From: Isoetes taiwanensis
Taxonomy: Eukaryota > Streptophyta > Lycopodiopsida > Isoetales > Isoetaceae
DNA: 64,000 nt
Assembly (NCBI GenBank): GCA_021234155.1
Contig: JAJEKV010000039.1
Location: 8,321,077-8,385,076, forward strand
Direction: 5' to 3'
Of this stretch, positions 1 through 10,249 are shown piece by piece (position 1 is the stretch's first letter; each line of letters begins with the position of its first letter). The position numbers were made by a program, and so were the translations under genes. The notes beneath the pieces were generated by a model that saw only the letters and a list, made by a program, of their open reading frames with translations, was not told where the DNA came from and searched no databases.

Positions 1-189
1 TGGTCCATCCTTCTCTAGTTCTTCGTACCACTTATTCCTTGAGTCCTATTAGTCCCACTTGATCTATTAATTTCATTCTAGTCCGTGTTCTTTGTTGGCC
101 CCTTTCCTTTATTTGATCTCGTTGTTGCTTCTATACTTCAGTTTGGCTTTCATGTTCCTTGGTGTTGCTATTGGTCGGTGTTCTTTCAT

Positions 190-315
190 CGTAGAGATCA
201 TCATTTGGGGGTAGGATGCTTATGCATCTTTGGCATTAAGATGTGCATATTTCGTAGAGATCATCATTTGGGGGTAGGATGCTTATGCATCTTTGGCATT
301 AAGATGTGCATATTT
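190..315. repeat. Tandem duplication, 63-bp unit x2
   Basis: The unit starting CGTAGAGATCATCATTTGGG occurs at 190-252 and again at 253-315 with no difference that I can see. Perfect identity points to a recent duplication by slippage or unequal exchange. Confidence 0.9.
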
Positions 316-470
316 TGTTGCTATCGTTTCCAATCTGTTGCAGCCTGTTATTCATATCTTAGTTATATTCTCTCCTTGTAGTATTTAGTTGTGTTCAGAT
401 TCATTGAGGGTCATGTGCATTTTGTTATTGCATGTTTGTTGTCCTTGTTTTATTCGTCAATTCTATTTAG

Positions 471-536
471 GAGCTACTTGCTCATTTCTTGTTTGTTTAT
501 TTATCTAGAAGCTACTTGCTCATTTCTTGTTTGTTT
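471..536. repeat. Short tandem duplication, about 28 bp x2
   Basis: GAGCTACTTGCTCATTTCTT followed by GTTTGTTT occurs at 471-498 and, with one extra base, at about 508-536. The spacer is about 9 bp. Confidence 0.75.
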
Positions 537-2376
537 CTTTGCTTTTGGTTTGTTCTAGTTATACCTCTTGTTTCATTGGCCCTGTATTGGGCTTCTCTTT
601 CCGTCTTGGTTTTCTTTGAGCCGTTTTGCTTTTACCCTTTATAATGTTCCATTCCCTTCCATGCCATGAACCTATTTTCCCAATTATCACTTGTCCATAC
701 CCACTGTTGTGATCACGATGCCAATGAAGCAGCGTTAATCGATATACCTTAGCCATTACTAGTGGGTTTTATTTGTTATTTATTTTCTTAGTGGTCGGTT
801 ATGTGGTTGATGATAACATTTTGTGAGACTTGTAATACATATAAGTTGATCTCCTTTCTTTTGCATGGTTCTAGGCCACTTGACTCATGCTTTTATCAGT
901 TTTTGATACCTGTTCTATGGGAGGAGAAATCTTCACTTCACTTCGCTCTAGGTTACTCCATTTTGCTACTTAGTGTTCTTGTTCTAGTTTTTTGTCTTTC
1001 TTTGGAACTTGCTTGTTATATTGATCCATCCATTCGCCACTGCTTCATTAGTCTCAGTTTGTTAGCCCTGCTTGCTCATTTCATTATTCCTAGTTTCCCA
1101 AGTACTTTGTGCCTTCGAGTCCGTGGTTTCATTTTGTCTGTAGATTTTTATGATTCTAGGTGATTGCCATTTAGGTTTTCTTTGCCCTGTGTTGCGCCTG
1201 CTTCTATGATTCCACGTATTTCGCTGTTTCCATGTTCATGCATTAGATCTCCATTTATTTTTGTATCTTAACGAGCTTGCCTACGGGTATTTTTGTGCCC
1301 TTCCCTTTGGGTCTTTTTTTATTGCTGGTGTACAATAAAGCAGTCCAGGACATAGGGTGCTGGTTGCCCTTCAAGCTACCCTTCATTGCCCTTCCCTTGC
1401 CCTTCATTGCCCTTCAAAAACTACTGGGATGTTCTTTAGTTATGTATAACATAATGAGCATATTGGTAATGTGAAGCCCTGAGCACACATTTCGTTTTTT
1501 TGTACACCACTAGCAAAAAAACATCCCTTTGCTCCTTTTGTACATTCCTAGGCTTTATTTAGATTCATCCGTTTTGTTCTAATTGTCTTGTTTGTCTCAT
1601 GCCCCTCTCGTTTTACCCCATGTTTAGTATTATCAAGCATCTTTAAATATCTAGTACTTTATTGTCTAGTGATTCTTTAGTTCCAGTTTCATCATTGTTT
1701 TTGGTAGAACCTAAGCCTAGTGTTGACTTTTTTAGCATTTTTCATCTTGATGAATTGTTGTCTTTATTCCCATTCCTTAATGTATTTCACTCTTCTTTTC
1801 TTCCTTTTAGATCCACCTTACCTATTGTTCTACACCATCTTCCTTTTGTGCCAATACTAACTTGATATCCCTGTCTCATCACCCTAGGCTTTGAAATGGA
1901 AGTTCTCTTTTGATCGGCCGGTTTTCCCCCTCCAGACGAGTCTCTCACCAAAATGCATGCGATTCGACACCGTCGGATCGCCATTTTGGGGAGAGACGAG
2001 GCTATATATATGTGTTTGGGCTTTTTCTCCATTATCGACATCTTCTCACAGTAGTTTTTTGGTCTCGGTTCCCTCCCTTCCCACACTAAGTTGTTTACAT
2101 TCTGATTTGTGATTCTATATCGCGTGGCTCGCGTGACCAGCCCCTCTGTATTTGAGAGGTTATGTTGTTTTAAGACATGATGTTATGTCGCGTGGCTCGC
2201 ATGACCAGCCCTTTTTTATTCTCGAGGTATTCTTGCACTGCGACTCGCATGAAACCAACAAAGCGTGATAGATAGGCTTCTCATTCATCTCAGCAGATTT
2301 CAAAAATGGTGGACAGTGGATAGCCTTGGACCCTAAAAACAAATACAATGCTAATAGATGAGTGGCTGATGTACCT

Positions 2377-2455
2377 GCCGAAAGCTTATCACCGGGATTA
2401 AAAAACCCCGCCCTTTTGGGTTTTCGAGGAAAAACCCTAGTGATAAGCCTTCGGC
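2377..2455 (-). repeat. Hairpin module, copy 1
   Basis: Imperfect inverted repeat. The left arm is GCCGAAAGCTTATCACCGGG and the right arm (2435-2455) is its near complement through TAGTGATAAGCCTTCGGC. The arms enclose CCCCGCCC and a CTCGAAAACCC-type core read on the minus strand. Copies 2 (3371-3443) and 3 (59099-59167) share the same core, which argues for a defined small mobile module or the structured end of a larger repeat. Confidence 0.7.
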
Positions 2456-2592
2456 AAGGGGCTTAGACAAACGTAAGGCATAGAATCGCTCCTAAAAACC
2501 CCCGCATGGAGAAGTCAAAACGGATGGCACTCGTCAACCTGTACCTGCACATCACCAACACAACAAACGAGAAACATACCAGAGAATAGCAT

Positions 2593-2630
2593 CACCCAGT
2601 GGGTGGAAAAAAAGCATCACCCACTGGGTG
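2593..2630. repeat. Duplicated 13-bp palindrome CACCCAGTGGGTG
   Basis: CACCCAGTGGGTG at 2593-2605 and CACCCACTGGGTG at 2618-2630 are each self-complementary apart from the central base and sit in a duplicated 25-bp unit (AGCATCACCCA...GGAAAAA). Confidence 0.8.
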
Positions 2631-2796
2631 GAAAAACATGATAAACATAACTTGTACAAAATATAATAAACAAAGAAGGGAGGAAGGGTGGGTTCAAAGA
2701 GAATAAGGTACTGTTGAGAGAAGAGGAAGCGCCGATGAAACGTCGATGAAGAACTCCGCAATAAGTAGCAAACGCCCAACCTGAAGAACGGCCCAA

Positions 2797-2842
2797 AACG
2801 CATGCGATGCATGCATGCGACGCATGCAATGCATGCATGCTC
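2797..2842. repeat. GCATGC-rich alternating purine/pyrimidine tract
   Basis: The tract ACGCATGCGATGCATGCATG continues through GCGACGCATGCAATGCATGC. It is largely alternating purine-pyrimidine and self-complementary, so it could form cruciform or Z-type structure. No gene is seen here. Confidence 0.7.
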
Positions 2843-3370
2843 GTCTTGAGCAAGAATGCCGATTCGCTACGCGAATCGACGACATTTGTTATTTCTCGTG
2901 TGGCACGCGTGTATAGCCCCTCTGTGTTTGTGAAGTTATGTGGTTTTGTTGTATGATGTTATCTCGCGTGGCTCGCGTGACCAGCCCCTTCTATTATTGA
3001 AGGATTGTGATTTGTTATGGACCATCCTCCGTGGGGGGTTTCGCCGAGCCGGCGTGATGGCTTATATTTTTGAGTTACGTGCTTCTTTTTACGTTTTTTT
3101 TTTTCCAGGCCATCTCATCCAATTGTGGGAACTCGAACTTTTTTTTTTTTTGAGTTACTTCCTTCCTATTCTATTCTAATATCTAATGCATTTTGTTCGT
3201 TTTCTTTTACCTTAAGTTTTTCAGGTGATCATGGCCATTTGTTCCTTTCTTATGGCTCTCCTTGGGGTTCGAGAGGAATCGTCTTATTTGCGACCTCCAT
3301 CTTGTGCTTCCTCGACTTTTCAATGATCTCCACTTTGATGGCCCGGGCTTTTTTCTTTGGAGCCATCAGA

Positions 3371-3443
3371 CGAAGGTTTATCATTAGGGTTTTCCTCGAA
3401 AACCTGAAAGGGCGGGGTTTTTCATCCCGGTGATAAACTTTCG
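3371..3443 (+). repeat. Hairpin module, copy 2
   Basis: CGAAGGTTTATCATTAGGG on the left pairs with CCCGGTGATAAACTTTCG on the right. The loop holds TTTTCCTCGAAAACC and AAAGGGCGGGG. It is in inverted orientation to copy 1 at 2377-2455. Confidence 0.7.
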
Positions 3444-3699
3444 CACGTTGCCTCCTATTTGCCTGCTTTATTTTACGCCATCTTAAAGGGGCTTGGGTTG
3501 TTCCTATGGCAGGTCCCCTTTATTATTCTTAGTGGGTAGTCAGACCAAATTGGTGTGGTCGACTAGCCCTTTAGATATTTTTCAAAATGTTTGTACACTG
3601 CTGTGATGAAAGATATGCCTATCTATCGGCTGGTTTTCCCCCTCCAGACGAGTCTCTCACCAAAATACCAAGTTTACTTACATCTCTTTTAAGGTCGGC

Positions 3700-4690
3700 A
3701 TGTTTAATAGGATGTCCAAAAACTTTATATTGGCTTATTATATTTTATAGACAAGTTGTGGTTGCGCAAATATATTGAGTATGCATTTAAACTTCGTGTT
3801 TCCTTGCATTTATGAATGCATCAACCTTAAATATTTGACACCGACACGATAGAGATCCTGCAATCTAAATACATGTTTAGCATTTGTGATGACAAGTTCT
3901 TGAGCTTTAGTTTTATGATAATCATCAACCAAACTGAGCATATTAAAAACTTGGCATCGCAATGTAATTTTTGGTGTTTTTTTGTAAGCGTGAGCTTTCA
4001 ATGAATGTGAAACATGAGATTGGCATTTCATGATGCAATTTTTTGTGCCCTTTTAAGCACAATCTTTCAATGCATGTGAAATATGACCTTAGCATAAGCA
4101 TAAGCATAATAAAACCTTGGCTTCATAATGCAATTTTTGGTGCCCTTTTACAAGCAAAACATGAGATTAACATAAGCATGACCCTTGCTCTCACATGCTG
4201 CAATCTTTGGTGTCCTATTACAAGCAGGCCCGCAACACAAGTCAAAGGTGATAAAATTCCTCAAACATTTTGATCACAAATTACCAGCCAATTTTGTACA
4301 ATCCCCCGTAAAACAACCACGTGCCCTAAGTTATGCCCGCAACAGAAGTCGAGGGTGACAAAATCTCAGACTCCATATAGAGGATCCCATGCAAGTGAAC
4401 AATGCAATGAAGAAGTTCTTCAGCTGGGGCACTGCAGGATCTTCAGAAACCAACAGGTATTCTCTTTTGCAAATCTCTCCCTTTCCCCCCTCCCTTTTTT
4501 GAAGGATTTGCAAAGCCCTCAAGGACACGGACTTTCATTGCTTTGAGGGAATTGGGGGGTATTGTTTTAAGAGCTATGATATTAGAAAATCTACCTCGAT
4601 AATGTAACTAAAAGACAAATAGAATTGGGCAAGAACTCAACAAAAACATATAACATAGGGTGATGCAAATGTGATAATAGGTACTGATGC
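3700..4690. other. AT-rich intergenic sequence with diverged tandem units
   Basis: No convincing gene. Between about 4025 and 4240 a unit of roughly 70-90 bp recurs three times, recognisable by ATGCAATTTTTGGTGCCC / TGCAATCTTTGGTGTCC followed by an AAGCA-containing stretch and CATAAGCATGA. The copies are diverged, so this is an old array. Confidence 0.45.
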
Positions 4691-5510
4691 AGGCCACATG
4701 CAAATGTGGGATTAATCTGACTGTTGTAATGTATTGTTTTGACCTTCTCCAAAGCACTAGCATCCTAAAGCTTACCAAGGAAACATGTGTCAACATACTA
4801 TTTCAGGTGATTGGATTCTCATTTTTCTGCACGTGCATATTTCTACTCCTAAACATTCCATTTGAAGAACCACTTGAACTTTTCTCCTTCCAACATGTTT
4901 TAAGACGCTTTGGATCTATGGCCAGTATGTAGGCCAGATTTGGAAGTCGAGTGTGTTCCATGTTCACTACTTCTTGTGCGAGGTCATTGCAAATAATAAG
5001 ATCGGAGGTGATTGCACATCTGAAGCAATTGTCTTCCAAAGCATATGACAGGATGTCTTGCGGCAGCGGATGTGTAGCTAAATGTCCTCTGTAGTTCGAT
5101 CCTTAGGCAAGGGATTGGACTTTGTTAATTGATCTACAATTGTGCATGCACCCTACTAGCATAACATAGACCAATTGCCTGTGCTGTTGAATATCATCAT
5201 ATAGATTGACATCTGGTCCAATCTATCCACATCTAAATGCCTGTGATAGAAGTTCGAGTTAGCATGTGGAAAACCATATTATATCTTAATGAAGATGGGG
5301 ATCTCCACATGTATTTTGCACCTATATCCACATGTATCAATTGTGCATATCTGCCTTGCGTACTGAAACCAAAGATGCCAAGGATGCTTTGTAATAAATG
5401 CCACCATGACCTTGCTTGCCTGTGCACTCATTCGACAATGAATAATGTTGATATTCTGACATATCTATTATCTTTCAACCAATATCTTCACATGTTTTCA
5501 TAAGGAAAAT
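4690..5510 (-). pseudogene. LINE fragment with internal deletion (same family as 11440-13960)
   Basis: This non-LTR retrotransposon remnant lies on the minus strand. It is recognised by alignment with the longer copy at 11440-13960: 4690-4930 matches 11490-11700 (downstream of the reverse transcriptase), and 5170-5500 matches 13570-13900 (endonuclease region; shared landmarks include TGCCTGTGCACTCATT / TGCCTGTGTACTCATT). The roughly 1.9 kb between these blocks in the longer copy is reduced here to about 250 bp, so most of the endonuclease-to-polymerase stretch is lost. Frames are full of stops. It cannot encode a working protein. Confidence 0.65.
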
Positions 5511-6900
5511 CAAGTCCATAACCCTGGCTATGGAGTTCAAGTTTTTTCCATTCTACCATGGAAAGCCCTTACAATTCAAGGAGATCATATATAGGCATAT
5601 TTCCTATTTGGACGTGTCAGCATGTGTAGTCGATTGCCACCCCGAGGGTTGCAGTCGTGATCATGATCGCATTTGCACCAACAGCTATAGCACAGCCCTT
5701 GTTTCAACAATAGATGGTATAGCTATGCCAATCTGCACAACACCAATCGTAATATGATCTCGTCGACTTGTTTCTTGCTATAAAGCCATCAGATCACAGT
5801 TAACATATAAAGAGGTATCTTTCAGTTTCGCTGCCTGATGCAGTATGGCACTTCTTACAACTGCATCTGCCACTGTGATTTCATTATATGCATCAAGACG
5901 AGATGCCCTGACAATATGGATAGGAGCATAATAGCTGCTCTTGAAGAGGACCATTGTGTAATGCTCAAGAGGCACAGATACCATAGAAGCAACATGTGCC
6001 ATCAGCAACAGCTTTAAAGACTAAAGAGGAAGCAATGAAACTCAAGCACTACAAGTCTTTTCCAAGAGCTACGACACTTGCTAGCCCGGGAAGCTCGACA
6101 CTAGTGAATGCTAATGTCCAAGGGGCACAAGAACCATAGAGATCACATGAGCAACCATTGAGAGCTCATATACATATACATGAAAAGATGTAGCTAATAA
6201 TGGAAAGGGAAATATAGAAACTTATGTTATTCTAAGGGCTTATATTATTTTATTGGTTAATCCTTTAAGGGCTTGTTATTTTTAAACGTAACAAACTTTT
6301 AAGAACTTTTTGTTTTACCTTTTTAAGGCTTTATTATTTCAAAACCCACAAATATGAAGGCAGCTAGGCCTTTTTGTTGGACAGCCACTTGCATGTCGAA
6401 AAAGTCCAGATGAGCTGGACGACCTGTTCGACCCGGGCGGACTGTTGTATGGGGTAATGTAATTCCTGAACTCAGGGATTTGCTTGATCTTAATAAGCTT
6501 GAGCTTCCCTGTGCTTGTGCTTGAACTTGAACTAGTGCTTGATTTTGAAACATAAATTTTGATGGTTCATCGGCAGATTATGTTGAATTTGACCATAAAT
6601 TAATTTTATTTGGCTTTATATGCGAAAGTGTAGTAAGCTTTTATGAAGATATTGAGACTAAGACAAGTAGGTTGGGCAGTTTATTTTTTGGGCCTCTTTC
6701 ATTCCTTACTTTGGGACATGATGTTATGGTAGTCGTGTTTTGTATCAAAAAAAGAAAAAATTTGAAATTGTTTATTTTGGTGTGTTATAGGATTTGTGCT
6801 ATATTAAATGCTTTATATGTTATTCATGAACTTGCCAATGTTTTTTGATTTTTTTTTTTTTTAAACCAAAAAAACAATATCTCTCTAACACAAAATTTAG
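5510..6900. other. Intergenic stretch, no gene seen
   Basis: Open frames are short and match no family I know. Sequence at 5520-6180 may continue the neighbouring LINE remnant, but I could not align it with the second copy. A minus-strand frame at 6323-6553 with QVQAQAQ-type low complexity is not convincing. Confidence 0.4.
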
Positions 6901-6904
6901 AAAA

Positions 6905-7200
6905 AACTCATAAAGGCTTCATGACTTAATCAGGTAATATATATGTCATATCTGCTTACATTCTACGTTTTCCACTTAAAAAGGGGCAATATATATGTCG
7001 TATCTCCTTACATTCTGCGTTTACACTTGAAAACAACGTTCGTATCAAGGAATATCAAGGTATAGGGATCACATATATATGAGGTCCTAGATATTGAAGC
7101 CTTAGTGTTGGGTGGTAAAAACCATTCTTTTTCTTTACTTCCTTTCCTTTTTCTTTTTATTTTCTTTCTTTCTTTTTTTTCTTTTCTCTCTCCCTTTTCT
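6905..7200 (+). repeat. Dispersed repeat ending in a pyrimidine tail (inverted copy at 40290-40530)
   Basis: The block with GGCTTCATGACTTAATCA, ATATATGTCATATCTGCTTAC, GAATATCAAGGTATAGGGATC and GAAGCCTTAGT..GGGTGGTAA matches the reverse complement of 40290-40530 in the same order. Here it runs into a CTTTTT-rich tail (7125-7205); there it abuts the AAAAAG microsatellite. A conserved body with a simple-sequence tail at the same end is the habit of a retroposed SINE-like element. Confidence 0.65.
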
Positions 7201-7499
7201 TTTTCCTATAGCTGTTGAGCTTGTTGTGGTACTATATAAGTCAAGATGCCATTACTGCACTCTTAATGTACATGTATTATCTAGATATTTTATGCCAAAT
7301 TGGCTGTGCTATACCAAAGGATGCCTAAACCAATTATCCCTTCATAAAGAAACAAGAATCAACAACCAATAAAGCTATTCCAAAATCTGTAACCACATTT
7401 GCACATTGTAAGGCATGAAACAAAACCTTGTTATCCGTGTGATAAACTAATTAATAGTGTCATGATAGATATTATTGCAATATGGGGAGTATGTGAAGG

Positions 7500-8390
7500 A
7501 GAATTCTTCGCGGCAAGGCCGCCGCGATAAATTTCCTTGTATATTTTCTACACATAATTCATCCATCACCCCTTGTCTTCCTAGTGTTTGATCCAGCTCC
7601 TCCTGTGCTTTTTTTAGAATAGATGGAGCTCTAAGAAGCTCTGACAACGCCCATTCCATTGTATTTGTAGACGTGTTAGTTCCTAGAACAACATCCTGTG
7701 TGAACATAATTAATTACAGTAATTTTTTTTAGAATAAATTAGAACATTCAAAAGAGCCAATTCTTTTGGAAAAAAAGTGCCAAGTACCTGAATCATGGCT
7801 TTGATATCATTTTTTTCCAGCTTCATTCCATCAATTGACGTATCTAACAAAGCGTCTACATCAGGAATATATCCACCTTCATTTTCCTTTCTTCTCAATC
7901 TATGCTCCTCAATAATTTCTTCTAGAAAAAGATCCAAGTTAACATGCAACCTCTGCAGCATCCCCTTAAATCCCTTCAGATCTAGCCAATATAGTCAAGG
8001 AATAAAACCTGCTATACATGCCTCTCCCAGTAATTTAACAAACTCAGTAAGCAGACCACTAAGTTCAGCACCTTGGATCCCCATAACAATTCTAGCTACA
8101 ATGTTGATAGACATTTTGCTGATCATCTTAGAGACATTGAATTCTTCACCTTGCATGGTTTGCTCTTTGATCATCCTAATCATGGACAAAATTTCCTATC
8201 TTCTAATGTGTTGATTTTCTTTCAACCTTTTGGAAGTAAGATTCTCCATGGTCAGAAACTTCCTCATGAATTTCCAATGCTTCCCATATTCTGCAAAGGC
8301 AATATTCTTCTGGTTATACTGCAAGACTGTGGCTGTTAAAGCAACGGGTCTGGATGCGAAATTGGGATCATGAAATTTAAGGAACTCCAT
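7500..8390 (-). pseudogene. Cytochrome P450 pseudogene, middle part
   Basis: A clan-71 (A-type) P450 continues here from the N-terminal piece at 9976-10231 across the hAT insertion. Going 3'-wards on the minus strand I see the B/C-helix region (AEYGKHWKFMRKF, near 8280), a D-F region (QGAELSGLLTEFVKLLG), a DLFLEEIIEEHR segment and the I-helix (DVVLGTNTSTNTMEWALSEL, 7630-7690). A GT-AG intron of 92 bp at 7696-7787 splits IKAMIQ from DVVLG, a position I know from some A-type P450s. An in-frame TAG (8193-8195) and a TGA, probably once TGG (near 8010), interrupt the frame. Reading decays after VENIQGN (about 7530), and the K-helix, PERF and haem-cysteine regions are absent. The subfamily cannot be fixed. 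Confidence 0.85.
7696..7787 (-). other. Intron of the P450 pseudogene
   Basis: On the minus strand the exon ends ATTCAG and the intron runs GTACTTGGCAC...TTCACACAG, with the next exon starting GATGTTGTTC. The reading frame is kept (phase 0). A retained intron shows the copy is not a processed pseudogene. Confidence 0.8.
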
Positions 8391-9975
8391 CAGTGTTGTT
8401 TACGTACCCGTATTTTACGTTTACGTACGTCCCGTACCTTCCTCACAGTACTATACGTACTATACCTATAAGTTGACAGGTCAAATTGAGCTCTTGTTTT
8501 ATTAATACCGTACTTAACGTATTAATACGTAAAGTACGTTTGATACGTACTTAAAAAAAAAGTGCAAATGACATTAGACCAATAAAATTGATAAAGTTAT
8601 ACATTAGAAAACATATTATTATATGTTATTATTATTACAGAATAGCGAAATTATGGAATTGTGGCTTAAAAAAAAAAGAAATCCCAAATTGTGGCATAGG
8701 CTCTTTTAGCTATGCTTTGGCAAAAGAGAAAATATCTATGCTGAAACCTGTTACATGGTGGAAAAATTTTGGTGGAAGAACAAAGCTTCAAGCATTGGCT
8801 GTGCGAGTATTATCTCAGGCAAGTTTTAAGTGTTTTATCAATTACCAAAAATATGTTTATGTTTTGATTGAATTAAGTTACATTTTCATGTAATGTAAAT
8901 TTACTTTTGTCTTTTTTAGGATTGCTCTTCTGGGGCAGCGGAAAGGAATTGGAATGCACATGCTCTTGCACATACGAAAACTAGAAATAGACTAAAACCA
9001 GCACAACTTGAACGATTGGTATTTGTGCAAGAGAACTTAAGGCTCGTGCGCAAGTTTGAGACCGTGAATACATCTCCTATGCAGGTATTATCTTTTTTAT
9101 TTCTTATTTTCTTCTTTTTATTTTTGTGGTCATCGATTTTAGATATAAATTTATTGCGTGATTTGTAGGTGAATCCAAATGAGATAGATGTCATAAAGAC
9201 TCCTGATCTTCCACCTCCTAGCCATGATAATGATATTGATAGAGAGATTTATGAAGCGTATTTCCAAGAGACTATGAGCATGAAAAGAAGGACGAGGAGT
9301 ATGACAAGAGATGTAGCATCTTCATCACAAAGACCTTCTACAAGCCGAATAGGTAGGCGAAGACGAAGAAGAATTTCTACTCGTAGTAGACGTGTGACAC
9401 AATCAATCTCAGCGGTGGGTTTCCCAAATGAAGATGAGCTTGACATGATTGAAGAAGAGGTTGGGAGTGAGGATGAGCTTACGGAAGAAGAGCATTCATG
9501 GAAATCATCATCAGAAACAAAGTCTGATGATGAAGAGGACGAAGAAGAAGGGTGATTATTCGTGGATTTCATTTATAAAATATTGTTGTTGTAAAACTCT
9601 ATGTGTTTTTTATTTTGTGGTTGAATTAAAACTAGAATGATATAACTCTTAAATATACATATTTCAATTTCAAAGCTTTGAGAAATACTTAATTTTCTAG
9701 AGTAATATATTTTGGTTCAATTATTTAAAACTTGAAGTTCTCCATATTAGTTATTGCAACTATTTTAAATGCAATACAAGAATTTATAGTTTTAAAAAAT
9801 TACAAGAAGTACTTAAGTACTATACGTAAAGTACGTATTTTACATATTTAATAAGTATTTTATAATTCTAAAAAACGATATTTAAAGTACTTTTTAAATG
9901 AGAGGTATGCATACGGTATTAATACGTTAAGTACGTATAATACCCGTACCGTACTAAACGTACCTGACAACACTG
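8391..9975 (+). mobile_element. hAT transposon (deleted, 1585 bp) inserted in the P450
   Basis: The element starts CAGTGTTGT and ends ACAACACTG, a hAT-type terminal inverted repeat. It is flanked on both sides by the exact 8-bp target duplication AACTCCAT (8383-8390 and 9976-9983). Subterminal regions on both sides are packed with ACGTAC/GTACGT-type motifs (8400-8555 and 9805-9965), which in hAT elements serve as transposase binding sites. Inside is only the 3' end of a transposase gene, so this is an internally deleted, non-autonomous derivative. The matching ends and duplication suggest it could still be moved by an active relative. Confidence 0.92.
8710..9555 (+). pseudogene. hAT transposase C-terminal exons (dimerisation domain)
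   Basis: Three exons can be read. Exon 8710-8818 gives KPVTWWKNFGGRTKLQALAV and RVLSQ; exon 8920-9084 gives AAERNWNAHALAHTKTRNRL followed by LERLVFVQENLRLV; exon 9169-9555 gives an acidic, arginine/serine-rich tail ending at TGA. The WW...L..LA..VLS...ERNW...HTK.RN order is the C-terminal dimerisation region of hAT transposases. The first intron appears to have a GC donor (CAG|GCAAGT) and ends TTTTTTAG; the second is GT-AG (9085-9168). The zinc finger and most of the catalytic domain are missing, so this cannot be an active transposase. It runs opposite to the P450. Confidence 0.85.
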
Positions 9976-10231
9976 AACTCCATGGCCATGGCTGGGGATG
10001 AAGCAATCAAGGTGGGATGGGATCCATATTTGAGAAGCACAAGGGGACCATATGTCTTTGCAATTTGGCACAGATCTTGATGGGGAAGCTTGCCCAGCAA
10101 ATGCAAATGGCCAGTAATGGGGTATGCAGGGGGGGAGGTGGAAGAAATCTCTTGTTTGTCAATGAAGAAAAGAAGAACCAAGCCAGGATAGCAAGGAAAA
10201 TAGAGAGAATAAGAATGAGGAGGTTTCCCAT
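9976..10231 (-). pseudogene. Cytochrome P450 pseudogene, N-terminal part
   Basis: From ATG at 10231 the frame gives a hydrophobic membrane anchor (MGNLLILILSIFLAILAWFF) and then a proline-rich hinge. The hinge breaks in a run of seven C (minus strand, about 10131-10137): adding one C would join it to AYPITGHLHLLGKLPHQ in the other frame. The conserved ITGHLHLLG, TYGPLVLLKYG and SSPAMAMEF blocks follow, as in clan-71 P450s of the endoplasmic reticulum. The coding sequence is cut after MEF by the hAT element at 8391-9975 and resumes at 8390. The one-base loss could be a real mutation or a homopolymer sequencing error; the other lesions make it a pseudogene either way. Confidence 0.85.
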
Positions 10232-10249
10232 TTCGCATAATTCAACTTA

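Larger units (their letters stand above)
1..1900. other. T-rich stretch without a recognisable gene
   Basis: The plus strand is strongly T-rich and the open frames are short, hydrophobic and low in complexity, as expected by chance in such sequence. I see no conserved domain on either strand. It holds two short tandem duplications (190-315 and 471-536) and CCCTTCATTG-type simple repeats near 1370-1425. Probably decayed repeat DNA. Confidence 0.5.
2120..2990 (+). repeat. Four dispersed copies of a CGCGTGGCTCGCGTGACCAG repeat
   Basis: Copies begin near 2121, 2189, 2895 and 2964. Each is followed by CCCCTCTGT/TTTGAGAGGTTATG-like sequence and they are paired about 70 bp apart, so the two pairs are copies of a two-unit array. 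The core is GC-rich in an AT-rich setting. No coding potential is seen. Confidence 0.75.
1913..3666. repeat. Direct repeat of about 43 bp bounding 1.75 kb
   Basis: A segment reading CGG(C/T)(C/T)GGTTTTCCCCCTCC and continuing CAGACGAGTCTCTCACCAAAAT is found at about 1913-1955 and again at about 3624-3666, nearly identical. The interval contains the hairpin modules and the CGCGTGGCTCGCG repeats listed separately. It could be a small LTR-like pair or part of a composite repeat. I see no primer site or polypurine tract, so the nature of the unit is open. Confidence 0.6.

Noticed and set aside
6323-6553. Minus-strand frame with QVQAQAQ repeat as a gene
   Set aside because: Short, low complexity, no neighbouring exon or homologous motif.
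9249-9572. Minus-strand serine-rich frame opposite the hAT transposase tail
   Set aside because: It is the complement of an acidic, arginine-rich coding tail and has no support of its own.
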